DNA of 32,198 nucleotides from an uncultured Bacteroides sp. (GTDB taxonomy: Bacteria > Bacteroidota > Bacteroidia > Bacteroidales > Bacteroidaceae): NCBI GenBank assembly GCA_949300425.1, contig CASGED010000142.1, forward strand, positions 1-32,198, read 5' to 3'. The notes under the pieces were generated by a model. It worked only from the letters and a program-made list of their open reading frames with translations, did not search any database and was not told the origin of the DNA. Of the stretch, positions 8,422-15,193 are shown in pieces. Every line of letters begins with the position of its first letter. Positions within the stretch are counted from its first letter, which is position 1. Position numbers and translations under genes: made by a program.

Positions 8422-8429
8422 CAAATTTA
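8422..8429 (-). promoter_or_regulatory. -7 box of the ybeY promoter
   Basis: TAAATTTG on the minus strand matches TAnnTTTG, 14 bases before the ATG, giving a very short leader. Its -33 region would fall next to the inverted-repeat element that starts at 8452. Confidence 0.45.
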
Positions 8430-8451
8430 AATGCTAATTTATTTGTCCGGG

Positions 8452-8636
8452 GAACGCAGACAACGCAGAACACGCAGATGAACGCAGACTTTTTTCATTT
8501 GTCATGTCGAGCTTGTCGAGACATCTCACGTAGTGCTGAGAGAGTATTATGTGAGCTCCCTCGACTACACTCGGGGTGACAGGTGAAGCCCTTTATTTTC
8601 TGCGAACTTCTGCGTTCGTCTGCGTAGTCTGCGTTC
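8452..8636. repeat. nested inverted-repeat element (MITE-like)
   Basis: Two palindromes are nested. The outer arms, 8452-8489 and 8599-8636, are built of repeated CGCAGA / TCTGCG words (four per arm, spaced 9-11 bases) and are imperfectly complementary. The inner element, 8500-8581, begins TGTCA and ends TGACA; its arms share the words CGAG, GTCGAG and CTCAC in inverted order. No transposase is encoded. Short frames crossing it are not convincing genes. It fills most of the gap between ybeY and the SpmAB gene. Confidence 0.65.
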
Positions 8637-8709
8637 TCCTGATGCAGTGCGCTAAATTCCCATTTTATCGTATAATAGCTTTTCATTCTTCATTCTTTAT
8701 TCGTTATTT

Positions 8710-9942
8710 TTAATAAAAGAACAGATAGCTGATCAAGATGCCCGCCACGATACCGGAGAAGTCGGCTATCAGGCCGCAAGTCACGGCGTTGCGTGTGCGG
8801 GTGATGCCCACGCTTCCGAAGTACACGGCCAGGATATAAAACGTGGTGTCCGAAGCGCCGCGCACGACACAACTCATGCGCCCGACGAACGAATCGGCTC
8901 CGTATTCCTTCATGGCGTCTATCATCAGTCCGTTGGCCCCGCTTCCGCTCAACGATTTCATCAGTGCCGTGGGCAACGCGCCTACAAAGCTGGTGTCTAC
9001 CCCGAATAGTCCTACTGCCCAGCCGATGCCCTGCACCAGCAAATCCATGGCTCCCGAAGCACGGAAAACCGCGATTCCAACGAGAAATGCCACCAGATAA
9101 GGAATGATGCGTACGGCCGTGGTGAACCCTTCTTTGGCTCCTTCAATGAAGGCGTCGTACACGTTTGTCCGCTTCCACACGCCCCAAAGGATGAAGAGCA
9201 GGATGATACTGAACAGGATGATGTTGGCCGTCAGGGTAGAGTAGGTGCCCATCTCGTCACGGCCGAGGCGTACGGACATGTAAATCAGGCAAGTGAAAAA
9301 CAAGGCGATGCAGCCTACCAGTATTAATATAGGTTTGCAGATAAGGTTGATGCGCTGGCTGAGGCTGACCGCCACAATGCCCACAAAGGTAGATACGGTG
9401 GTGGTGAGCAGGGTGGGGATGAAGATGTCCGTAGGTTGGGCGGCTCCCATCTGCGCCCGATAGACCATGATGCTGACAGGGATGAGAATCAGCCCCGAAG
9501 TATTGATGACGAGGAACATAATCATCGGGTCGGTGGCCGTGTCCTTATGCGGGTTCAATTCCTGAAGCTCCTTCATGGCCTTGAGCCCCATGGGCGTAGC
9601 GGCATTGTCCAGCCCCAGCATGTTGGCGGAGAAGTTCATGAAGATGCTTCCCATGGCGGGATGCCCCTTGGGAATGTCGGGAAAGAGCCGGCAAAACACC
9701 GGGCTGAGCCAGCGGGACAAGGCGTTTATCATGCCGCTCCGTTCGCCTATCTTCATCACACCCAACCACAGGGCAAGAATGCCCGTCAGCCCCAGAGAGA
9801 TTTCGAACGCGTTCTTCGACGAGTCGAACGTGGCGTTCACCAACGCGGTGAATATCTCCGTGTCGCCCAAGAAGAGCAACCGTCCCAAGGCCATGAGGAA
9901 GGCGATGACGAAAAAGGCTATCCAGATGTAGTTCAGTACCAT
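8710..9942 (-). CDS. SpmA-SpmB fusion, nucleoside-recognition (Gate) domain membrane protein
   Basis: 410 residues, strongly hydrophobic, with about 9-10 membrane segments. It carries two Gate-type halves: the first includes LSRWLSPVFCRLFPDIPKGH and MNFSANMLGLDNAATPMG (SpmA type), the second FIEGAKEGFTTAVRIIPYLVAFLVGI and SLSGSGANGLMIDAMKEYGADSF (SpmB type). In spore formers SpmA and SpmB are separate proteins affecting spore core dehydration; non-sporulating Bacteroidota keep a fused version whose substrate is not established. The Gate fold is shared with concentrative nucleoside transporters. The M28 peptidase gene lies 11 bases upstream on the same strand, so the two are probably one transcript. 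Confidence 0.9.
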   Translation of the reverse strand: MVLNYIWIAFFVIAFLMALGRLLFLGDTEIFTALVNATFDSSKNAFEISLGLTGILALWLGVMKIGERSGMINALSRWLSPVFCRLFPDIPKGHPAMGSIFMNFSANMLGLDNAATPMGLKAMKELQELNPHKDTATDPMIMFLVINTSGLILIPVSIMVYRAQMGAAQPTDIFIPTLLTTTVSTFVGIVAVSLSQRINLICKPILILVGCIALFFTCLIYMSVRLGRDEMGTYSTLTANIILFSIILLFILWGVWKRTNVYDAFIEGAKEGFTTAVRIIPYLVAFLVGIAVFRASGAMDLLVQGIGWAVGLFGVDTSFVGALPTALMKSLSGSGANGLMIDAMKEYGADSFVGRMSCVVRGASDTTFYILAVYFGSVGITRTRNAVTCGLIADFSGIVAGILISYLFFY

Positions 9943-9953
9943 GGTTGAATGTG

Positions 9954-10970
9954 CTAATATTTCTCTTCATTCGCCAGCTTCCATGCGTTCAGGAAGGCGG
10001 CTTTGGTTATTTCCACCACTTTCTCCCAGTTCAGGCGGTCGGCATGGTCCGTGGGCTGGTGATAGTCAGGATGCCCGTCCGTGTGATACCAGATGATGGG
10101 GATGCCGTACACGGCAAACGAGGCGTTGTCGCTTCCTCCCGTAGGCTTGTCCCAAGGGCGATAATCCGGTTCTAACTTCAACTGATAGCGGATGATGCCA
10201 TCTTTCAGCCATTGGCCGAAAGACGGGTGCGAAGCCGTGTAGAAGTAGACCACGTGGCGTGTCCGTTCCGGCTTGTTGTTGCGTCCTATCATGTCGAAGT
10301 TCAAGTAGCCTTTCACTGCTTCGAGGAAGGCGCAACTCTGCGAGAAATAGCGCGAGCCAAGAAGGCCTTTTTCCTCGCCGTCCCAGAAAGCGATGATGAC
10401 GTTGCGCAGGGGCTTCGTTCCGCTTGCCTGGAAAGCGCGCGCTATCTGCATCACCGCCGATACGCCCGAAGCATTGTCGTCCGCGCCATTATAGATAGGG
10501 TCGCCTTCCAGCGTGGGGTCAACGCCCAAATGGTCGAAATGCGCGCCGATTATCACGTATTCACCGGTACGTTGACCGGGGATGAGTCCCAATACGTTGG
10601 CCATGCGGAGCGAACGGTGCGTGCCTTGTCTCAACCGGGCGATGGAGTCAGGATGTACTTGCCATCGGCTCCGTAACTGGCGTTCTTTGGCGCAGGCTTC
10701 AAAAGGCTGGAAGTAGCTGTCGCCATACAAAGGGGCGATGCCCGCTTCCTTCAGGCAGGCCGCCAGATAACGTGCCGCGATGCGGGAGTCGCGTGTGCCT
10801 GCCTCCCGGCCTTGCAACGCGTCATCGGCCAGAAACTCCACGATGGCTTCGGCGGAAGCACGGTTGATACTCCCCAATCCGGCCTCCAAAGCCGTTTGGG
10901 CTTCAAGCGGGGCGATGTTCCAAAGAGTCAGTGTCAGCCCCAGCAGCAGATAAATGATTCTTCCTTTCAT
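9954..10970 (-). CDS. secreted M28 family metallo-aminopeptidase
   Basis: 338 residues from the ATG at 10970; a longer frame would need a TTG at 10982 that lies inside a possible -7 box. A signal peptide covers ~1-25 (LLLGLTLTLWNIAPLEAQ). All M28 di-zinc blocks are in order: GAHFDHLG, ADDNASGV, WDGEEKGLLGS, YLNFDMIGRN, and DGHPDYHQPTDHADRLNW near the end with the last His. Such enzymes remove N-terminal residues from peptides in the periplasm or outside the cell. The SpmAB gene follows 11 bases later, so a link between peptide breakdown and transport is possible but unproven. Confidence 0.92.
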   Translation of the reverse strand: MKGRIIYLLLGLTLTLWNIAPLEAQTALEAGLGSINRASAEAIVEFLADDALQGREAGTRDSRIAARYLAACLKEAGIAPLYGDSYFQPFEACAKERQLRSRWQVHPDSIARLRQGTHRSLRMANVLGLIPGQRTGEYVIIGAHFDHLGVDPTLEGDPIYNGADDNASGVSAVMQIARAFQASGTKPLRNVIIAFWDGEEKGLLGSRYFSQSCAFLEAVKGYLNFDMIGRNNKPERTRHVVYFYTASHPSFGQWLKDGIIRYQLKLEPDYRPWDKPTGGSDNASFAVYGIPIIWYHTDGHPDYHQPTDHADRLNWEKVVEITKAAFLNAWKLANEEKY

Positions 10971-10979
10971 ACGTAGGGA

Positions 10980-10987
10980 CAAAAATA
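10980..10987 (-). promoter_or_regulatory. possible -7 box upstream of the M28 gene
   Basis: TATTTTTG on the minus strand fits TAnnTTTG but lies only 9 bases before the ATG and has no clear -33 partner. If used, the transcript would be nearly leaderless. Confidence 0.3.
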
Positions 10988-11133
10988 GGTAATCCTTTTC
11001 ATAGTTTGGCCCATATGCGTATATTTTTTGCGTGAAAGTCCTGTGAAAACAGATTTAGACAGAAGTGTTAGATTCTTGGACAATATCTGTAATAGGTGGA
11101 ACAAGAGTAAAACGTCGGTTCGGAGGATTTCGC

Positions 11134-11141
11134 TATCTTTG
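11134..11141 (+). promoter_or_regulatory. -7 box of the sulfatase promoter
   Basis: TATCTTTG is an exact TAnnTTTG match, 41 bases before the sulfatase start. Confidence 0.65.
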
Positions 11142-11182
11142 CCCTTGTTCAACTGACTAACAACTATCAATGACAAACGCTT

Positions 11183-12559
11183 ATGACGAATGAAATTTTT
11201 CTGAGAGGACTGGCGTGCGCTTCCTTCTTGGGCGTCGCTTCGGCTTACGCAGACAATCGGCCCAACATCATCTACATCTTTACCGACCAGCAAACGGCAA
11301 GGGCCATGAGCTGTGCGGGCAACACGGATGTGAACACTCCAAACCTGGATCGCCTGGCCGCTGCGGGCATCATGTTTGAAAACGCTTATTGCACAGCGCC
11401 TTTGAGCGGACCTTCGCGGGCGGCTATGTTTACCGGACATTATCCAGGAGAGGTGGATATGCTGGTGAACGGCGCGCCCATGCCCGACAGCTTGCGGACA
11501 CGGACTTTGGGAAGTTTGGTGCAGGCAGCCGGATATGATTGTGCCTACGGAGGCAAGTGGCATCTTCCCTCGCTGGACGTTCCCGACGGGAAATTCGGGT
11601 TCACTCAAATCTATCCGCACAGTGATGACGGTTTGGCGGAAGCCTGCGTGGACTATCTGAAGCGGAAACACGAACGCCCGTTCTTCCTTGTGGCTTCGTT
11701 TGACAACCCGCACAACATCTGCGAGTTCGCCCGCAGCCAGAACCTGCCTTACGGCAATGTGGACGTTCCCGACCTGCGCGATTGTCCGGGCTTGCCCGCC
11801 AACTTCGCCAAGAATCCCTACGATGCGGACGTGATAGAGATGGAGCGCGCGGCCAACTTCAATGTTTATCCCAGCATCCGGTGGACGCCCGAGGACTGGC
11901 GGCACTATCGGTATGCCTACTACCGTCTGGTGGAAAAGGTAGACCGGGAGATTGGCCGGATAGTAGATGCCATCGATGCCGAAGGCTTGTGGGAGAATAC
12001 GGTAGTTATTTTCTCCAGCGACCATGGAGACGGGGTAGGGGCACATCAGTGGAACCAGAAATCGGCGCTTTATGAAGAAGTAGTCAACGTGCCGCTGATT
12101 GTCACCCTGCCGGGACGAAAACACGCGGGCACGGTCATGCCCCAACTCATCAGTAACGGAGTGGATCTCTTTGCCACCGTTTGCGACTGGACCGGTGCCG
12201 AGCGTCCTGGGGATACCACCGGAATTTCGTTTCGCCAATTGGTGGAGGAAGCCAATCCGCAGGCTTCCCATCAGGAGTGTGTGATTACCGAAACCCGGTT
12301 TGACGGAGGAAAGACCCGCGGATGGATGGTGCGCACGGAGCGTTACAAGTATGTGCTTTACGACAGGGGCCGTTACCGCGAACAGCTTTTCGACATGCAG
12401 GCGGACCGTGGCGAAACACGCAACCTGATGATGGAGCGTGCTTACGAGGAGATAGCCCGGAGGCATCGTGACCTTTTGGCGAAGTTCATGGAGGACCACC
12501 GGGTACGTCCTACGCGGGCTACGGTACACGACGTGCCGGACAAGGCGCTGAAACGATAG
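11183..12559 (+). CDS. secreted Ser-type sulfatase (S1 family)
   Basis: 458 residues with a signal peptide over ~1-23 (VASAYA|DNRPN). The catalytic signature is LSGPSRAAMFTG: Ser75 stands where other sulfatases have Cys, so this is the Ser-type (S-x-P-S-R-x-x-x-x-T-G) that needs an anaerobic radical-SAM maturase (anSME) to make formylglycine. Metal-site blocks are IIYIFTDQQ near 29-37 and FSSDHGDGVGAH near 277-288. KWHLPS and ETRNL close to the C-terminus are also typical. Such enzymes release sulfate from host or algal glycans; the exact substrate is not visible. No glycoside hydrolase or SusCD pair is next to it, so this is a stand-alone copy. An ATG 12 bases earlier hits a stop at once. 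Confidence 0.93.
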   Translation: MTNEIFLRGLACASFLGVASAYADNRPNIIYIFTDQQTARAMSCAGNTDVNTPNLDRLAAAGIMFENAYCTAPLSGPSRAAMFTGHYPGEVDMLVNGAPMPDSLRTRTLGSLVQAAGYDCAYGGKWHLPSLDVPDGKFGFTQIYPHSDDGLAEACVDYLKRKHERPFFLVASFDNPHNICEFARSQNLPYGNVDVPDLRDCPGLPANFAKNPYDADVIEMERAANFNVYPSIRWTPEDWRHYRYAYYRLVEKVDREIGRIVDAIDAEGLWENTVVIFSSDHGDGVGAHQWNQKSALYEEVVNVPLIVTLPGRKHAGTVMPQLISNGVDLFATVCDWTGAERPGDTTGISFRQLVEEANPQASHQECVITETRFDGGKTRGWMVRTERYKYVLYDRGRYREQLFDMQADRGETRNLMMERAYEEIARRHRDLLAKFMEDHRVRPTRATVHDVPDKALKR

Positions 12560-12572
12560 TTCACTGAAAAAA

Positions 12573-12612
12573 GTATGCCGGAATAGGTCGTTTACATCCT
12601 GTTCCGGCATAC
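12573..12612. terminator. bidirectional terminator between sulfatase and cupin genes
   Basis: GTATGCCGGAA at 12573-12583 pairs exactly with 12602-12612; inner AGG/CCT extends the stem. On the minus strand it is followed by TTTTTT, and on the plus strand by CCTCTTTT, so it can end both convergent transcripts. Confidence 0.85.
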
Positions 12613-12648
12613 CCTCTTTTCGAAGTGAAGTCTATCAGTACTTGATTC

Positions 12649-13092
12649 TTATTTGGCTAAGTAGTCCGCGCGCATCGGCGAGAAGCAATCTATCAGCATG
12701 CCTTCTTCCAGGCAGACGCAACCATGCAATACATCCGGTTCCATATAGATACCGTCGCCTGCTTCTACGATTTTCTTTTCACCGCCTACAGTAAACTCAA
12801 ACTTGCCGCTGGCCACGTAAGTGGTTTGGGTGTGGTAGTGGGTATGTGGAGTTCCTACCGCGCCTTTTTCAAACTTCACTTTTACGACCATTACTTGTCC
12901 GTCATAGCCCAACACTTGACGTGTCACGCCTTCGCCGGCCGGTTCCCAAGGCTTATCCTTGGCGAAAATAAATGTTTCACTCCGTGTTTTCTTTACCGGA
13001 GTACCGGACGTTTCATTGTCCGCATACAGATTTGTACTCATAAGCAACCATGCTCCCATTAAAAACAAACAATACTTTAAACTTTTCATCAT
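12649..13092 (-). CDS. secreted cupin-domain protein
   Basis: 147 residues. A signal peptide covers ~1-25 (FLMGAWLLMSTNLYA). A single cupin_2 barrel follows: motif 1 is PHTHYHTQTTYVASGKFEF with His residues in the metal-binding positions, motif 2 is GDGIYMEPDVLHGCVCLE with the last His. Small single-barrel cupins bind metal and may be sugar- or acid-binding proteins or dioxygenases; no substrate can be assigned. An exported single cupin is less usual than the cytoplasmic form. The neighbour across the shared terminator is a sulfatase, which gives only a weak hint at carbohydrate metabolism. Confidence 0.85.
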   Translation of the reverse strand: MMKSLKYCLFLMGAWLLMSTNLYADNETSGTPVKKTRSETFIFAKDKPWEPAGEGVTRQVLGYDGQVMVVKVKFEKGAVGTPHTHYHTQTTYVASGKFEFTVGGEKKIVEAGDGIYMEPDVLHGCVCLEEGMLIDCFSPMRADYLAK

Positions 13093-13145
13093 TGTCGTAC
13101 TTTTAGTTTATTAAATAAAATCGATTCATTCTTATAACCGACCCG

Positions 13146-13153
13146 CAAATATA
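13146..13153 (-). promoter_or_regulatory. -7 box of the cupin gene
   Basis: TATATTTG on the minus strand, an exact TAnnTTTG match, 53 bases before the start codon. Confidence 0.55.
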
Positions 13154-13312
13154 GTGATTAAGTTTGTAACTGTGTTCGTTTTTAGCGGGGCAGTAGTGAT
13201 TTACTCTATTTTATGGAATAGTTACATATCCATAACCGGCATTCTGAATGTCGGTAGATGTCCAATTGTTTGGACGGGCGGTTTGATTTCTAATGTCTTA
13301 CTGACTTTGTAG

Positions 13313-13445
13313 ATGCACTTGTGTTAAAAAGACAATAGTACTGGTCTTGCCAACGCAACTTGCTGACTTTACCAAGACAGCTTACTTACTTTGCAAAGAC
13401 AGCTTGCTGACTTTTATAACCGAGTTTTCGGACTGCTGCTATAAA
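13313..13445. repeat. degenerate 22-bp tandem array (about six units)
   Basis: Units begin at 13313, 13336, 13358, 13380, 13402 and 13424; all steps are 22 bp except one 23-bp step. Neighbouring units share words such as CTTGCTGACTTT and AAGACA, and four of them carry a centred near-palindrome (CTTTGCAAAG, CTTTACCAAG, CTTGCCAACG). A related word, CTTACTGACTTTG, also occurs at 13297-13309. The 420-base gap 13093-13512 holds no gene I can support; it also has a small inverted repeat at 13236-13254. Confidence 0.65.
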
Positions 13446-13512
13446 GGATAAGTAAAACTTTTGTTTTCATAAATGTCATGTTATTAGAAATATTTGTTAA
13501 AACATTAATTGG

Positions 13513-14433
13513 TTATTCCTCAATATTGCTATACCCATATCCTTCCTGTTGATTAGTCACACAAACGTCATAATATTCTTTCCATCTATCTAACATTAGT
13601 ACGGAATCTGGGACTTCTCCTGACAATCTGTTTCCGGAAAGGAAGGGGGGAGGACCTACAAAATCATCTTCCCATACCTCGAACGGGAGTTCCGTTATAT
13701 TATTATCTCTGCAGTTAACATTCATTTGTGGCTTGTTCAGAATTTCTATGGGGAAACGTCCGGACAGCTGGTTGCCGTTCAGGTACAACAGGTCTAATTT
13801 GGGCAGATTCTTTAAACTTTTCGGAATTTCTCCGCTCAGTTTATTGCCATATAAGTGCAAGTAGACGAGGTTTGACAAATTTCCAAGTGTTTCCGGAATA
13901 CTTCCCTCAATGTCACAATTGGTAATTTTGAGTACTTGCAGTTGGCGTAAATTCCCTATTTCCGGAGGAATTTCCCCATTAAGATAGTTGTCTCCAAGTA
14001 CTAACAATTCTAATTTCGTCAGTTCTCCTATCCACGAAGGAATATTGCCGCTCAACGTGCCTCCGGGAATTGCCAATTTACGTAGTTCCGTCAGTTTCCT
14101 GAACTCTTCGGAAATCGTATTTTTGTATCTACCGCCATAGGATTCGAATCCGGTTATCCTTAATTCATTATTATCCAAATCCAACATTGTCTCTACTCCG
14201 TTCCAAGTGTGTCTGTCAGTTAAATCCCATTCTACACTCCATGGTCCCATGGCTTTGTAAATGTTGACCATGGCTAAACTGTCCGAAACATTCAGTCTGA
14301 GTTTCGTCTCATCAAAATGAGGGTTCTCGGGAGGATTTTCAGGCGTTTCTGTCTCTTTATCGCATGATACGATAAATAGGGACAATAAAAACTGTGCGCA
14401 AATAATTTTTGCAATGAATAAAAGAGCTTTCAT
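13513..14433 (-). CDS. leucine-rich-repeat lipoprotein (plant-type LRR)
   Basis: 306 residues. A lipoprotein signal ends in FIVSC with Cys24; the following DKETE resembles the Lys-acidic export signal that sends Bacteroidota lipoproteins to the cell surface. A linker is followed by a capping segment with DLTDRHTWNGVETMLDLDNN. Then come about six LRRs of the form LxxLxLxxNxLxGxIPxxIGNL (GNIPSWIGEL, GEIPPEIGNL, GSIPETLGNL, GEIPKSLKNL, GRFPIEILNK, GEVPDSVLML). The IP-containing plant-specific LRR type gives a curved binding scaffold with no enzyme motifs. A role in surface binding or adhesion is inferred. The DUF3244 gene lies 10 bases upstream, so both are likely on one transcript. Confidence 0.88.
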   Translation of the reverse strand: MKALLFIAKIICAQFLLSLFIVSCDKETETPENPPENPHFDETKLRLNVSDSLAMVNIYKAMGPWSVEWDLTDRHTWNGVETMLDLDNNELRITGFESYGGRYKNTISEEFRKLTELRKLAIPGGTLSGNIPSWIGELTKLELLVLGDNYLNGEIPPEIGNLRQLQVLKITNCDIEGSIPETLGNLSNLVYLHLYGNKLSGEIPKSLKNLPKLDLLYLNGNQLSGRFPIEILNKPQMNVNCRDNNITELPFEVWEDDFVGPPPFLSGNRLSGEVPDSVLMLDRWKEYYDVCVTNQQEGYGYSNIEE

Positions 14434-14443
14434 ACTATGTTAA

Positions 14444-14833
14444 TTAAAAAGATTCATAATAAAATTCTCCCTCAAGTTCTGTTTTCCCATCCGAAATCCA
14501 AAGAGTGTACGTCCCGTCCAAGAGTTCTGCAAGTACTATTTGGATAGTATTTCCTGCAATTACATTGCAAGATCTTGTGTAGACAGAATTTCCCATTTCA
14601 TCGATAATTTCTATGACAATGGAGTTGCCGTCTCCCCAAAATTCCAAGCTAAGTTCCTTGCTTTCATCATTCCAGTAAGCTTCTACGGGAATCACTTGGC
14701 TTAAATCACGGTCTTCGTAACTCTGTTGTTTGCTCAATTTAATGCTTTTAGAATTAGCATTAGCCATCAATGGGATTAGCAAACAAACCCCTAATAATAC
14801 ACAAAACGGAGAAGTGAAACATGCATCTTTCAC
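14444..14833 (-). CDS. small secreted DUF3244-type protein
   Basis: 129 residues if translation begins at the GTG at 14833, which gives VKDACFTSPFCVLLGVCLL..MANA, a signal peptide. The rest (IPVEAYWNDESKELSLEFWG, VIEIIDEMGNSVYTRS, DGTYTLWISDGKTELEGEF) is a single immunoglobulin-like beta sandwich of the Bacteroides DUF3244 kind: strand pattern with 'G.Y.L.I..G...L.G.F' at the end. An in-frame ATG at 14884 and another at 14983 would add residues that look like random translation of the repeat element at 14827-15090, so I prefer the GTG, but the start is uncertain. The original 5' end may have been overwritten by that element. Function is unknown. The gene leads the LRR lipoprotein gene by 10 bases. 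Confidence 0.7.
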   Translation of the reverse strand: MKDACFTSPFCVLLGVCLLIPLMANANSKSIKLSKQQSYEDRDLSQVIPVEAYWNDESKELSLEFWGDGNSIVIEIIDEMGNSVYTRSCNVIAGNTIQIVLAELLDGTYTLWISDGKTELEGEFYYESF

Positions 14834-15090
14834 AGCATTCGATTTAAAATCAAGCAGTTGAAAGGCTGTGAAGGCGTGAAACATACATCCGCAAAACTTC
14901 TTGTAGCGTGTGAAACATCGGCCGTGTAACGCAAACCGTAGCCTTATCCGATATAAAACACGGCTTCTTCCGTGTCCTTTCACCGCTTCTTGTGAAGGGA
15001 AACACCGGATGATTTTCGTTTAAAGAGAGCACCCTTTTGATTTAAAGGGGCGGGGCGGGAGATTAAATCAGACGGGACGGGAGATTAAAT
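14827..15090 (-). repeat. 22-bp-register composite element R1 (12 units)
   Basis: Read on the minus strand from 15090 downward, the sequence divides into twelve consecutive 22-base units. Units 1 and 2 start ATTTAATC, units 3 and 4 TTTAAA, units 4-6 end CGGTG, CGGTG and CCGTG, and unit 12 (14848) again starts TTTAAATC exactly 198 bases (9 x 22) after unit 3. Within the later units lies TTCACGCCTTCACAGC, then GTGAAAGATGC at the gene-proximal end; both recur in the element at 30947-31254. The end of the element coincides with the start of the DUF3244 gene. The whole 14834-15193 gap has no other gene. Confidence 0.65.
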
Positions 15091-15193
15091 GATAATTTAT
15101 CTTTCAGGAGTTATCACTTCGAACTTCTTAACTCCTTAACTACTGATATAGTATAAGCTAAATGTGATTAGTTACTTATTGCATTTACATTAC

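Noticed and set aside
8495-8686. 63-codon frame on the minus strand
   Set aside because: It lies within the nested inverted-repeat element; the peptide is a translation of repeat DNA.
10967-12610. 547-codon open frame on the minus strand
   Set aside because: It is antisense to the well-supported sulfatase gene, has no recognisable domain or start signals, and reflects third-position GC bias.
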